A DNA stretch of 64,000 nucleotides, from contig NC_134032.1 of assembly GCF_964204645.1 (NCBI RefSeq), positions 12,394,275-12,458,274 on the forward strand, in the 5' to 3' direction. This document shows, piece by piece, positions 48,031 through 60,885 of the stretch. The DNA comes from Tubulanus polymorphus. Taxonomy: Eukaryota > Nemertea > Palaeonemertea > Tubulaniformes > Tubulanidae. How positions within the stretch are numbered: position 1 is the stretch's first letter; each line of letters starts with the position of its first letter. Made by a program: the position numbers and the translations under genes. The notes beneath the pieces were generated by a model, which saw only the letters and a program-made list of their open reading frames with translations, was not told the origin of the DNA and made no database searches.

Positions 48031-48209
48031 ATGAAATATGCTTTGAAATCCGCTTTAAAAGCGCCGGTTAAATTTTGTCTTTCGAATGAAGTGGGGTTTT
48101 TTATTGTGATTTTTTCATAGAAGTGTAAACTGAATTTTTCCAATCAAAAAACTATATTACATCGCATGCCACAGTAAGAATATAGCTCCTGTGAAATTTA
48201 AACTGTCAA

Positions 48210-48339
48210 GTGCTGCCCCTATGCATATCGTCGACGGCGAATGTGTGAACTAACTTATTGTTCGCATGCCACAGTAGAAATTTCGTGCAGTCGAGTTAGT
48301 TCCCATGTGTACCGCTATCGTTGTATATAGGGGCAGCAC
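48210..48339. mobile_element. Small MITE with GTGCTGCCCCTAT ends
   Basis: 130 bp bounded by a perfect 13-bp inverted repeat, GTGCTGCCCCTAT / ATAGGGGCAGCAC. TCGCATGCCACAGTA occurs at about 48162 and 48263. Confidence 0.6.
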
Positions 48340-49259
48340 CACACGGTTATGTGGAAAACTCGAATGATTAAAAAATTTCATTTTTAAATTTTTTCCTGTT
48401 CCCTTTCATTTTAAAATGCCTATTATAGCAACTGATTTTCTTTCCTGTAACCTCCCGCTTTTTTCTTGAAAAAAATCCGTACTCTAAGTAATTAAAAAAG
48501 GCCTAAGTCTTGCAGTGTGGTAAAACGGGGCTAAGACTGGTCCCCTCTCCTCGGCATCAAGAGTTAAACCTTGTAGTAGTCAATCAACAAATTAACAAAT
48601 TTCTATAACGTACCATAAAGCTGTGTATTTAATACAATCTATTTACATAGAATAATTTATTAAACAATATTGTTAGTTTCTATTTGGTGACAGGTGAATT
48701 CAATTGAAGGCCAGAAAAACAACATCTTAGTTCACAAAACATACTCTCTGACAACCTCCCACAACATTAAACTGTGAAGAATATACACGAGGTGTCCATC
48801 ATCCATCAATAATACATTGAGGGCTAGCGTCCAGCTAGGGTTAGCTGGCTAGTCTTTATACCAGAAGTTGTTACGGTAGAAGGAACAACAGCCACCGGTA
48901 CTAGATACTAGACTAGGGTTAGCGGCAGTCGTGCTTTAGTTTAGGGCGAGCCCATTTTAGTGCCATGAATGTAACAACATAAAACCCGTCTTAAGGAATT
49001 ATCCTCTTTGACTTAGGTAACGGCCTAACAGCTGGGGCTGATTGTATAGAACAGTTTCAACCTGTGATAGGCCGTTTCACATAGGGTTTACATCAAATAT
49101 CAAATTAATTCAATTTCTTCATTTATCCTTTTTTATCTTTGAAAGTGATTTAGGGTTGAAACTGTACAATAATGAAATAACTACACCAATAAAAAACAAA
49201 AAAACAATCATCAAACAACCGAGATTTAAATCCGAAATCACGCATCGATATTTCATTCG

Positions 49260-52200
49260 TCATTGTTGCCGCTGATTTGCATTGTTATTGTTGATGTTGG
49301 CCTCCACGACGACGCTGTTGGCGAGTATATCGTAAACGGCGCGGCCGTGTTGAAAAGCGATCGCCGTCAAACACAACGGAAATAAAAACGCCAACGAAAA
49401 GTTTTTGATCACCGACCGCACGAGAGCGCTGAAAGATTTAAGAGCATATCGTAAATTAGGAGTCATTCTACTGGAAAATTGACCCACTAGAGAAATGACC
49501 CTGAAGGCAATGATTTTGGCACCCTTAAGCCGACAATATATATACAACAGAACTTGCTTAATTCAGGTTTTTCAATCGCAGATTTTTACTTAATTCGGAT
49601 GAAATATTTGGTTTATCTAACCTGGAACCGTTTAAACTATAATTCTGATTTTTTCAGAAGATCTGAACAGTCCCTAGTCATCTGAATTAGGTCAGTTCTA
49701 CTGCAATACCAAGTCAAGCAGCTATAGAGAAAAGGGTGGCTCCTAATGCAATGGTTTGTATATGCATTATTCACAGCCACCCACTTAAGATATGGATGCC
49801 CTGATCTGGATATTCTTGTCCAACGGCAAATGACCCACTAGAGATGAGGATCAATTCAAATGCCCTGATTCATGTTTTCTTGAGTAGCCTTTATATTACT
49901 GATCATGCATTGAATGTTTAAACTGATCATCACATATTTCAAGAAAATGAGCATGTTTCTCTACTTACTTCCAGAAGCCGATATTTTCAGCGGGAATCAC
50001 ACGAATCGTCGATTCACCGAGTTCCTGTACGTCGATACACGATACAACGCACAATCCCATCAGTCGCTTACCAGGGGTAGAACCACCAACCATGTTAACC
50101 CCGTGACGTAGACACATTGCCTGGAAACAAATCGATAAAATCTATAAAAAAACTTCCTTATCGGTTTCGGGTTCATAACTCTTCAATACTATTTTTAAAC
50201 ACTTTTTCTACGTATTTCCTAAGATGTTTCTTTTTTTCTCAAAGATAAGATATAATCTAATTATCGGCAGTAAATGCCATTGTATGCCCTGCATCTGATG
50301 GGCTTATTTCAAAAGATTTCAACTGAACAGCTATGAACCCTGGGTTTCTTATTGAACGTTATTTACAAAGAACAAGTAACTAATCGACTATAATTAAAAA
50401 TCTTTGATTAATCATGAGCAATTATTATGAACAAGGCAAGTTTATGGGGAACCTGCAACAGTACGGAGGCAATATAGGATTCCACTTGTGGCAAGTGAGG
50501 ATCCACTGGGTTCACAAGTATTTATTCAGTCCACGTTCTTCTTCATTTCAGATAAAATCAAATAAACTTTTCTCTAAAATCAATCAATTACTAAAGAAAA
50601 ATGATTTTAATGTACGTTCGGTGGGTCCATTGATAATCATATGGATTTAAGAGAGGAAGCAGATTCATAAATGAATTAATTTCGACTACGAAAGACGGAG
50701 TGCTCATCGCGCCATCTGGCGATAAAAGGTGGCGTTGCGGTTCCCCATTGAAAGTGTGACTATACTATAAGGTGAATGTACGAACTGTGCTGTGAGTGTG
50801 AAGGGGTAACTGCCGGTGAAGAGGTTACACAGAAAGAGATGATCACAATAACGTTTAAATTTTACTGCTAGGCAGAAAACATAAAGCGAATATTTCCGAA
50901 ATGCATCCTCTAAAACACTGAAGCCAAACCCCGAGCAGTCGGTAAACGGTGAGATTTTTCACAAATGAAGGAAAACATGAGATGACAGGAGAAGATACCA
51001 AATTTTGATTCGGATGGAAAATGCCGCATTACTTACTAAAGATAAAGATAGGTACACGTAGTGGGGGATTTGTTGAAGAAACAAAAAATAAAATGAAATA
51101 CTTTTCTTTTACCTCAAATATACTGATGAACACGCGGTTAACCGTTTCCATGACAACGACTTCGGTTGTCAAGGCGATCATTTGCTCGTAATCGATCTCG
51201 CCCGTTGCTAGGATACGATCCAAGTCAATGTTTAAAGGATGCAATTCGCTGTAACGAAATTTACAACAACACACGTAAAGCGGTGAGAAATTACAGATTA
51301 TCGCGATCAGCTGCGAGCGGATGTTGCGTGAGTTTTAGCAAGACTGTCGTCAGGGCGGCGGGTCGAGATCGGAGTGACCCTCCTTGTTTTTACAAAATTT
51401 AGTGCAACCAACTTATCATTATAATTTTATTTTCTTTGTGACAGAAGTGAAATAAAAGTTATACCATTTTAAGGCCTTTTCTCAATAATGGCTTGGAGTA
51501 CAGATCTGTCTGCCCAGACAAATATCATGAGATTTCGGAACATTTTTTTTTTCATTACCCGTCTCGATTTTTTAACTTGCAAAATCTTGTGATTTGCAAA
51601 AATGTTTTTTTCATTTCTCCCATCATCTGAATCAAATTCATAGCAATTTTCATTGCTCTTTTATTGCTTCCAAGCCCTTACGAGGATTTATGTGGAAAAT
51701 CATAGAAAATTCATTCCTGTTCCCTTCCATTTCGAAAGCCTATCTAATAACAAATTTTTTTCAACTTTAATTTTTCTACGCCCCTTCCATTTTTTTGTTC
51801 TTTATAAAATCTGTCCTCCAAGTAATTTTTAAAAAGGCCTAAAATTGCTTCAGATGCTCTAAAAATTCAAAATTTTGGTTATTGCTGATTTCGACATCTT
51901 GTGAAAATTCCTGACGACATCCATGATTAGATACAAGTAACACACGATGCAGCTGCAATATTCATGGTTAAATTGTAACTACCATTGTAGCTACAATGTA
52001 CTGTATGCTGATGCAGCTGCGATGCAATGTATACTGATGCATTCCCACAGTAGTATACTAGGGGCGGATCTCCGGGGTATGAACCTGTGCCTTCCCAATG
52101 AAGTTGCCCTTTTCGTCAAGACAAAAATCGCTAAAACCTGCAAATTTGACACTCATCGTTTCAGAAATTGTATATTTTCCGATGTATCTTGTAGAAAATA

Positions 52201-54448
52201 TCTAATACCTGTTAGCACAACATACCTGCCTTATCTGAAAAATGCCTTTTATTCTCTTTTAGACCCCAGCCTCCCAGGTTTCCTAGATCTGCCCCTGTAT
52301 ACACAAAAACTGTGATATCTGCATACAGCGCATATACGGCAGGGTCCGATCTAAGCACTTGTCCGATTGTCAGGATAAGTATATTCTCATCAGGGTAAAT
52401 AGGTTATCATTATCACTTGTTCGCAGGGCTAGTGCAATTTTATTTCACAAAGCTTCTTTCCCACTCGATACAACGGATGATAGTGCCACCTATCGGACTT
52501 CCCGTGTAGGGCAAGTATTTTTTGGAGGACACAAGCAAAATTTCAGATATGCTTGCCCCCCGGGCAAGTGGCTTTCATTCCTTAGATGGGACCCTGCACA
52601 CGGATACGTGGTAGCTGCAACACAGTGGATGCAGGTGCGATACAGAGCATATTGCAGCTGCGATACTGACCTCGAACAATACGACAATATTCCGATAGAG
52701 AAACACCCACGATAACATCAACGAAATATCGTCGATTTTAACGGGCGCTTGAGATTCCGCGAAAAACGGCAACGAATATCGCGGCACTTTGCTGAATGGA
52801 AAATGAGATATCAAAAACTATCGTCTAAAGATGGATTTTAACCTGCCAATCGAAATAAAAAATACCCGCCCACCTATAAGAAGAAAGCTAACACCATCCC
52901 TTGTGCCAATTACTTCAACCACAAATTATGAATTAAATTTTGCATTGACTTTTTCATTTTAATAAAAGTTAATTATTACTTACAGTTTTGCAATCATTTC
53001 ATCGAATGTTAAACCGCTGTAAAAATTGGAATTTCGAGTAATAAATTAAGATCTCTCATTGTCAGATAAATCTTCGCTCCCTCCCAATACTATCAATGAT
53101 TGGTAATGTTAAGTCATACAAAGGAAATATTGTCATTGGACTCCATTTAAAGGGCAAATGCCACCAGCCAATTACAAACTGTGGGCCTGGATCCAGAGTC
53201 AAATTACCCCGGTAAACCAATAGCACTGTAGAACTGGGATCCAAATTGAATTAAACCCATGAATTAGGCCTAAACAGGATCCAGAGTCAAATCAAACCCA
53301 CACAACTGTTGAACTGGGTTCTGAAACAAATTAATCCCACAAAACTGTGGATCTGGGGTCAGAATCAAATTAGTTTTGTGGAACTGGATCCAGCGATAAA
53401 TCTAAAGTATGGATCCAGTGTTAAAATCCTCACCTAATCTGGGTTATCTGAGATATAAAGAAGAGTATTCTACCTGATGCTGCCTGTAATGTCTACTAAG
53501 ACACATGTGACTCCAACTTTAATCAGCAACAACAAAATAAAATCAATGAATTCAGCTACAACGCGCTTCCAGATGGGAGGTATTCGATATACCGTACCAG
53601 CAGCAGCTGCAGCACCTGAAAGAAAGAACACAATAAATTCAGCTACGCCTTCGAAACCTGCTAGAATTTGGTTGTGGTTAGAGGATTCCACTTTTGCAAG
53701 TTGGATCCACCAAATGGGCTTGTGAGCAGTAGGACCTACTGTGACAATAGAGGGTCAACCAGTTGTGATAGTGTGCAGTAGGACATCAACTACTACGGCA
53801 ATAGAGGATTCCACCAGTGGCAAGTGAGGATCCACCAGCAGCGCTAGTGTGTAGTAGGATATCAACTAACTGTGGCAAGTGAGGATCTATATAAAACAGA
53901 TATTATTTACCTGCAGCTGGTTGCTGATTGGCTGCCACGTTATTGTTTGCGTTAAATACCGACGGCTGCTGTCCAGCTATACTACTACCGAATGAACCAC
54001 CGTTGCTAGGATATGGCGATTGTTGCTGCGCAGTTGGCGCAGACATCGACGCCATTAAACTCATAGTATAAAAAGGCACCATTGAATTTTGAAATGCATT
54101 CGCTTGATTACAATATTGTAAATACTGATTCTGCCATAACCAAGTCCGACACGAATTCGTATATTCTGAAATGTTTTTGTAATGATGACGTGTACACAGA
54201 AAACTCTGATTTTGTTTCCGTTGTCGGTGGGTGAGCTGTGGATTTTGTCGTCCCATTTCGGGCGCTTTTTCTCCGTTTTCTGTCGACGAATTCGGCCCCG
54301 AATCGAGTCTGTTCGAAGGACAGTGATCCTTGGGAGGATTTACGTTCGGTAAGGGTGTCCCTGCTTGCGCAGACGACTCGGAATCGACCGTTTTTAAATC
54401 GTTTTGACGCCCTTCTGGTTTGTCGTGATCGTCCGCCATTTTGACCAT
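49260..54448 (-). CDS. FAM8A1: FAM8A1, RDD-domain ER membrane protein
   Basis: FAM8A1 is a multi-pass ER protein that works with the HRD1 ubiquitin ligase in ER-associated degradation. Six exons join in frame: 53911-54448, 53474-53615, 52984-53016, 51113-51248, 49969-50120, 49260-49428, giving 389 residues (about 413 in human). The first exon is hydrophilic, then has the conserved NISEYTNSCRTWLWQNQYLQ. The RDD domain follows: WKRVVAEFID leading into a hydrophobic helix (FILLLLIKVGVTCVLV), LTFDEMIAKL, TTEVVVMETVNRVF, GGSTPGKRLMGL, and a last helix FSLAFLFPLCLTAIAF. The tail is Asn/Gln-rich. The second ATG at 54439 (MADDHDK) has the better start context (AAAATGG) and would give 386 residues. 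Assignment rests on the WLWQ and RDD motifs. Confidence 0.92.
50709..50722 (-). promoter_or_regulatory. Single CTCF-like motif in FAM8A1 intron
   Basis: TCGCCAGATGGCGC on the minus strand, 12 of 14 positions of the CTCF core. The site is partly palindromic, so it may be fortuitous. Confidence 0.3.
53140..53425. repeat. Tandem fragments of the CCCAGTTC MITE family in FAM8A1 intron
   Basis: GGATCCAGAGTCAAAT and GTGGAACTGG-type words recur four or five times at intervals of about 50-60 bp, resembling broken ends of the 63454-63552 family. Confidence 0.4.
53680..53892. repeat. GAGGATTCCAC / GGCAAGTGAGGATCCACC short repeats
   Basis: Three imperfect units at about 53681, 53806 and 53873. The same phrase is found at 50476-50500 and, reversed, at 9230-9265, so it is a dispersed repeat of unknown class. 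Confidence 0.45.
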
Positions 54449-54458
54449 TGGCAGTCAC

Positions 54459-55183
54459 ATGACACCAGCTTGAGACTAGTGACTAGATGGATGCCCGTAT
54501 AGCCAGGTTTTTCGATTTTCAACTAAAATTTACTTTATTGCTCAGTTGTTTGGTACAAAACATTTATTCGAAACGTTGTGGCTAATAAAAATTCAAAGTA
54601 AGAAGATTTCGGACTTTTTGTTTTGCTGTGTTGGTTTTATCGTCATCAAACAAAAACGTACAAAATATAAAATGATATCAATAGGTAACAAGACATTTTT
54701 GAATGTAGGCCGACCAAGACTTGGAACATCGGACTGAATTAATGATTATGATTAGATCATTATTGGGGGCTCTTAATGATGGAAGACCAAATTCATCTCT
54801 CGTCCAGTTTATTTCAAAAAATCACGTTCTGGGAGCCGTTTATTGACTTTCAAAAAGTGATTGTCAAGGTAGACTTCACACACCGTAGTTGTACCAATGA
54901 CCACCGACACGGTGAAACTACAACAAACAACCAACACTTACGACACTTCTCTTGCAAGTTACTTTTTATTCTCACAGAATAGAAAATTGACCACAAAAAA
55001 GAGACATTAATACCATTTGTAGGAGGAAGAATTCTTGTGAATACTAGAAATTTTTCAGACACATTTTACAAACTTCCTGAATATACAACATTTATAAAAG
55101 TGCAGATACATGCACTGCAGGTTTCGCATCGGTGCTTCTTAAAATATAACTTAATTTTATGGCACTCCCGTTTGGTTTTTTAA
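54459..55183. other. Spacer upstream of FAM8A1
   Basis: FAM8A1 promoter side. The start-codon region itself carries an AAAATGGCGGAC (YY1-like) word on the minus strand. No other gene is supported here. Confidence 0.4.
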
Positions 55184-55547
55184 CAGGGTTCTTACAGGTT
55201 TCGGAAAGTTTTGGAAATTGATATTTATTTTCCCGGCCCCGGGAAAGCTATGGAAATTTAGTTTTTTCCTCAATGACTATGGAAAAGGTATGGAATGGTA
55301 TCAAAATTAAAATATCCTTTTATTTTGAATTTTGCTATATATGCCAAATTGTCTTTACTTCACATTTGATAACAGACCTTATGAAAACACTTTGTCAAGG
55401 GTATTGATGATTGGCACTAATTTAATTCGAATGGGCCTACATTGCCTGTTCTAGGTTGGCAATGTGTTACTTAGAGGTATGGAAAATCTATAATCTGGGT
55501 ATGGAAACATTACAGAAAATGAAATTGGGAAGCCCATAAGAACCCTG
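55184..55547. mobile_element. hAT-like non-autonomous element in the SDR 3'UTR
   Basis: 364 bp with ends CAGGGTTCTTAC and ATAAGAACCCTG. It ends 22 bp short of the SDR stop codon. On the minus strand it holds AATAAA words at 55224-55229 and 55318-55323. Confidence 0.7.
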
Positions 55548-55569
55548 TCTGATCAGTTCAGTTTCAAAA

Positions 55570-58500
55570 CTATTCCGATTTTTGCCGGCCTTTGAATTCG
55601 TCCATGCTGCGGTTGGCGCCCATCCAGTCGATCAATAAGGAACTGGCTTTCAGCGGCAGAAGCCTGAAATTGAATTCGTAACAAATTTCTGATGAAAAAT
55701 TTCGTAATTTATTTTTCTAGAATTTCATATGGAATCTTGATGAAAATCCTGTAACTTAGATCAAAATTTCATTACAAGGGGATTCAAATGGCAGACATAT
55801 TTTCTGGATAAATCTGAATTTAAGCAACAGGCAAATTCGATGATGTCACAAGGGGAAATACGTACGATTTTAAAGGATGCAGAATGTACATCGTTTTCGG
55901 AACGACTACGAATTTCTGTTCAGTTAAAACGGCTTCCATTATTTTCTCGACAACATAATCTGGTTCCAACAACGGGCACAACCACGCCTGTCTGAAATAC
56001 GAACGTACGATAAAAGTTTATTTCTATCCCACCAGATGGCATTTCAGCTTGTTTTCATTTCCATTGAACTGGATTTTTAGGTTAACAGGGATATTATCAA
56101 ACAACTAATGCATGAATCAATCTGTCCATCCCGTCCGACATACTGCAGTCCGGAACCACCCCTTCATCTACCTTAATATGATCAACATTAGTACCGGGTA
56201 GCAAAGTGTGCCGATAAAATGTCAAAGGTCTGAATTTTTTCAGTTCATTTTCAATCAAAAAATGTCTCAAGCGATGTCCTGTGAAGTGAAGATGATCATA
56301 AATTGTACGAGTATTGATAAAATATAAAATTTCTGAAGGGAACAAAGTTGCAGGCTGTAGATTGATTGAGTCAACTCTCGATTATCGGCCCTACTAAGGA
56401 ATTATGTATTATGCCGAAAATCGATGAAGGACTCAGCGTTTTCAATAAGAGCCAGGTCCCAGCACCGTCTGTCGTTTGTAAAGGACCCGCCTGTTTTTTC
56501 AAACCAGCTTTCGTTTCAGGGACTGTGACATATTATGGGACCCTCCTGTTTTTCAAAGGTACCTGGCTTGTTAATTTGTTATTGAAAACACTGTGGACTG
56601 TAGCTACTTTACTTCAACTGTGAACTTACTTCATAGTGACTCCGTCGAACATTCCTGTATTGATGAAAACCGGGCAGATGACCGTCGTTTTGACGCCCAG
56701 TTTACCCATATCACGCAGTTCCTCGCGCAACGCTTCGTCGAAACCGACGCACGCGAATTTACTCGCGCAATAATCAGTTAACATGTTCACGCCGACGAGT
56801 CCGGCGCTGCTAGCGATGTTGACGATGTGTCCCGAGTCCGCTTCGATCATCTTCGGCAAAAATGCTTTACACGTCTGGCAAGAAAGAATAAGATTCATTC
56901 ATTAAGTGAATCTGATTCATATGATATGCTATATGAGGATATATATATATATATATATCAAAATTATATATATATATGAGGATTCCGTCTGCTGAAAAGA
57001 ATCTGTCTGCTGAAAGGAATCCATCTGCTGTGAGAGGAATCAGATGCATCTACTGCGAGGAATCCATCTGCTGTGAGAGAATCAGACGCATCTACTGGGA
57101 GGAATCCATCTGCTGTGAGAGGAATCAGATGCATCTCCTGGGAGGAATCCATCTGCTGTGAGAGGAATCAGACGCATCTACTGCGAGGAATCCATCTGCT
57201 GTGAGAGAATCAGACGCATCTACTGCGAGGAATCCATCTGCTGTGAGAGAATCAGACGCATCTACTGGGAGGAATCCATCTGCTGTGAGAGGAATCAGAT
57301 GCATCTCCTGGGAGGAATCCATCTGCTGTGAGAGGAATCAGACGCATCTACTGCGAGGAATCCATCTGCTGAGATTAGAAGTTTGAAATGGATACTAAAG
57401 GGTTTCTCTTCTTGACTTACTATCACTCACGAGAATTATTGAAACTTTTCATCAGGTAGCTAGAACGTTCGATCAATTTTCAGAAAGGATATTTACCCAG
57501 AAATGTGCGAAAACGTTCACTTCGAATGTCTTGACGTTCATGTGATCGGGCGATTCGAGGAGTTTTTTACCAGTTACGATTCCCGCGTTGTTCACGAGAA
57601 TCTGAACGTGTCCGACTTCCTGTTTTACCTGAAAGTTGAAAAATTTAGAAACATTTTGTGAAATTAATTTCATTGAATTCTTTCAAAAAGCTTTGGAAAT
57701 TAACATAAAAATTGTCAAATGTCTTTTAAAGTCCAATTCTTCGCTTTTCTTATATCGATTTTTGAAAACATATCATCTCAACTGAAAAGCTTTAATCTAT
57801 AGAAGCCTTTTCACTTTTAATCAGTGAATTCTTAAAATATCTAAACAGTAGTTTAAAAGTTCTTAATTCATTCATAATTCAATATAATAATCCTTCAACC
57901 ATTTTCTCTCATTTCTTTGAAGTATGGTAGGCCTAACTGATGAGTGAAGTTTTAAACCACTAGGGGGCGTCTTCTACCTTTTCTGCAGCCTCATAGACCG
58001 CCTCCCTGTTGCTCAGATCAACTTTGTAAGCTTTCACCGTAGTTCCGTACTTCTCCACCTCAGCAGCTGTTTCTTCGTTGCCTTTTTCATTGACGTCCCA
58101 CAAAACTAAATTGCATCCGAGTTTTGCAAATTCGTTAGCCATCAATCGACCGAGACCACTTCCTAAAAATTAGAAATCAGAATTCAACAGTTCCTAAAAA
58201 TTAGAAATCAGGATTCAACAGTCTTTAAGATCGAATTCAACTTTATCCAGTGTTTGGACAAAATAATGATTAGTTACAAATGACCACCTTTATCCATTCT
58301 CAATAACTTCAATAATTCAGTTAAATAATAATTTTGTTACAACAGCAGAACTCACTTAATTGCGATGACCAGGAATCTAAATCATGAATAATAGTTTACA
58401 TGCTTACCAAATATTTCACCCAAGAAAATAGGAATTCAGCAAAACCTACTTATTGTATTCTGATGACAACTTTCTTATTCTCAATGACTTCAACGATTCA

Positions 58501-58709
58501 GTAAAATTATGATTAGTTTCTCATTCTCGAGGACTTCAATGATTCATTAAAATGAACTCACCAGCTCCAGTGATCAGCACTAGTTTTCCACTGATATTTT
58601 TTTTCTTCATCGAAGCCGGAATGAAAAATAGCACCCACGATTCAACTATGTAATAAATAGTTAATACCAACACTCGTAGCAAATCCAATATCTCTGCCAT
58701 GACAGCCAT
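55570..58709 (-). CDS. SDR16C5: SDR16C5/RDHE2-like short-chain dehydrogenase
   Basis: This family oxidises retinol to retinaldehyde (or related steroids and alcohols) at ER or lipid-droplet membranes using NAD(P). Six exons join in frame to 309 residues, the length of human RDHE2: 58562-58709, 57978-58162, 57497-57628, 56630-56874, 55866-55991, 55570-55663. There is an N-terminal hydrophobic anchor ([20 protein letters not shown]). The cofactor motif is TGAGSGLG (residues 47-54), with LVLWDVN, NNAG (124-127) and the catalytic S177, Y190, K194 (NIASSAG ... YCASK). [13 protein letters not shown] and INTGMFDG are shared with RDHE2. All catalytic residues are present. The 17-beta-HSD11/13 branch is the alternative. 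A splice-site-like AG at 58721 suggests a 5'UTR exon upstream. Confidence 0.9.
56434..56593. mobile_element. hAT-like MITE, CAGCG/CACTG ends, copy 2 (inverted)
   Basis: Reverse-complement relative of 30875-31037: AATAAGAGCCAGGTCCC at its left matches the complement of that copy's right end. It sits in SDR intron 4. Confidence 0.6.
56986..57375. repeat. Minisatellite in SDR intron 3, about 9 units
   Basis: Units of 42-43 bp, GAGGAATCCATCTGCTGTGA plus an ATCAGACGCATCTACTG part. A dinucleotide AT stretch with a short palindrome lies just upstream (56938-56978). The 14-residue repeated frame through it is intronic. Confidence 0.9.
57957..57970 (+). promoter_or_regulatory. Single CTCF-like motif beside an SDR exon
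   Basis: CCACTAGGGGGCGT, 13 of 14 core positions, 8 bp from the 3' end of SDR exon 2. Confidence 0.35.
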
Positions 58710-59138
58710 CTTGAATCGCTAAAAAAGCTGTAATTAAACAATATAAAGAGGAAATATAATTCAAAGCAGCAAAATCTGCGATTTCTCTGCCATAGCAGCG
58801 ATCTTGCATTATTCAAAATAAGCTATATGCGATTGCTACCGCATATGGGTTTCTGTGCATAACTTTGTCATAAACCGGTTAGGCCTGCCTAGTCATAACA
58901 TTCTAAACTATGATCCTATTAAATAAATAATTTCTTTATCCATCTTAATGAGGTAAATGGAGATTATTTTGGATTATCCTGTTCTTGGCTTTCAATATGG
59001 TCGGGTGTCAGCTGTTTTACTTGACTGCAAAACAATTTCTCAGTTCAGGGAACTTTCAGCTAAAAATTCCCGAGTTACTTCAACTCTGGCTCTATTTCAA
59101 CAATTCAATGATTTCCTAGACAAACAAATTAAGCATTA

Positions 59139-59198
59139 CCTGTAGTCCCTCTCACGCGCACCTCTCTCTCTGTCTGTGCGAGTGAGAGAGACTACAGG
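59139..59198. repeat. 60-bp near-perfect hairpin
   Basis: Arms of 23 bp (CCTGTAGTCCCTCTCACGCG... and its complement with about three mismatches) around a 14-bp CT-rich loop. Confidence 0.7.
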
Positions 59199-60596
59199 CT
59201 GGGAGAAGTAGATCGATATGGGGGATGGAGAGAGCCAGGGGTGATTGGGAGAGGCTTGGAAGGGCCTAGGGATTGTGAAAGGTTGAGGGAGAGAGGGCCA
59301 GGCTAGGGAGAGGGGGGAAGAGAGATGATAGGGGTAGGGAATATATTAACTCGGAGGCAGGGATAGTTATTTACGATTGCACATTAACACAGATACCGAG
59401 TCTATTTTCGCACTGAAGACACCAAATATAAATCATGACTCAATTGAACCTGTGCATATCATCATCAATAAGCTAAAGGCGCAATCTGCTACGCTTCAAA
59501 CAACTAAACAACAGAATCAGAGACTGAGTTGTCTGTTGAGAAAAACATCTCCAACGTTTAAGCTACAATTTCATAGTTGCGCTTGCAGAAATAATATATT
59601 TTCGGTCATAGCTATTTAACTTGAAACTGCACAAATCTCAATTCGAAAACATGATATCATAAATAGTATATCACTTGATTTTTATTTATCTCTGAACTTG
59701 AAAAAGATTTTGACTACAGTAGATGAGGAACGATAGGCTAGATGTTAAATTGACTTGTGGCGACTTCAGAGGGAAACCTCAAACTTGCTTGCCTTGATTG
59801 GAGCTCAGTTGGTTGAGTCGAAAAACTCAAAGCATAGGCTACAAGATTCATTTTTAAAAAGATATGACTTGTTTTTTTATAATTCTTGAACTCAGAAAGA
59901 TAACGTTGCCTCAACCTTGACCTGAAGCCTACCACTCAGATGGTATCTTCGTAAGGATGTCAATTTATTATGTCGACGAATTTGATAAGATAAAAATTTG
60001 CTCATTTAATGTATAATTTGCAAGCGCATGGTTGTATCGAGGTACCAAGGTCAATACACGCGCCACGTAAATCTCAATAAAAAACCTGTTTGAAATGCAC
60101 GAGGGACTGAGTTTGAAAAGACACAATTTAAGCTTTTCATATTCAAAGTAGGTCGCAGTTAAAAAATTGAATGCATTTTCATGCATAAAGTAATTTAATG
60201 TATTTTTGATGTGATATGAGAGGTTTACAGCAGATCAAAATGTCATGAAAATATAAAAATTTTGATAAAGATATTTGAAATAGTTCCAGAGGACTTCCCA
60301 TTCTTTTCGAACAATTTGTCTGATTTTAGATTTGTAGTTCAATTGAACAATTTTCTGAGAGGACAATGACCTTTCAAAAATCACCTTCGAATAGTTTGGA
60401 AATGATACTGTAGTTTCTGGGATATCGAAGGATACTATATAGTCTATTTTTTGTCTGACATCAATCTTTATGGGGATATTTCTCTAAATCTTTTGAACTC
60501 ACACCTCAATTTGATCTTCGAATATGACAAGTGAAACTATTGTTTCTAAACCGGGGTAGGTATCCATTTTGTAATGAATCGGAGGATTGCTAAAAA

Positions 60597-60653
60597 GTCT
60601 TCTTTAATTCTGTTAGTAGCAACTGAGTTACTACTAATAGAATTGAAGAAGAT
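60597..60653. repeat. 57-bp near-perfect hairpin
   Basis: 28-bp arms with one central base. Left arm begins GTCTTCTTTAATTCTGTTAG; the right arm is its complement with about four differences. Confidence 0.65.
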
Positions 60654-60885
60654 CCTATCTATACCAGCTAGTTCTTTATCTGAGCCCCTAGTATGCTGTG
60701 GGCCCCAAATCCAAATCAACAATTGATATACCCTCGAATAATGCATTCATTATTCCTTTCTTAGATCGTGACATCAGTAACTTGATTTTCAATTAGTTAA
60801 ATCGTTAATTATTAAAGCTTACTTACGCGTTGTTACCACTCCGAAATAGTTACAGCAACCAGAAAACGAAAAATAAACCACTCAC

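Larger units (their letters stand above)
47383..49259. other. Spacer downstream of FAM8A1
   Basis: No gene. It contains a reverse-orientation relative of the 15152-15250 MITE (about 47530-47630), a tRNA-like fragment, a small MITE, and TTTATT at 48656-48661 as a candidate FAM8A1 poly(A) signal. Confidence 0.5.

Noticed and set aside
53903-54458. Overlapping frames on both strands at the FAM8A1 first exon
   Set aside because: They are shadows of the FAM8A1 exon, which alone continues in phase through five further exons.
56964-57386. Repetitive frames around 57 kb ([11 protein letters not shown]-type repeats)
   Set aside because: They are translations of an intronic minisatellite in SDR intron 3.
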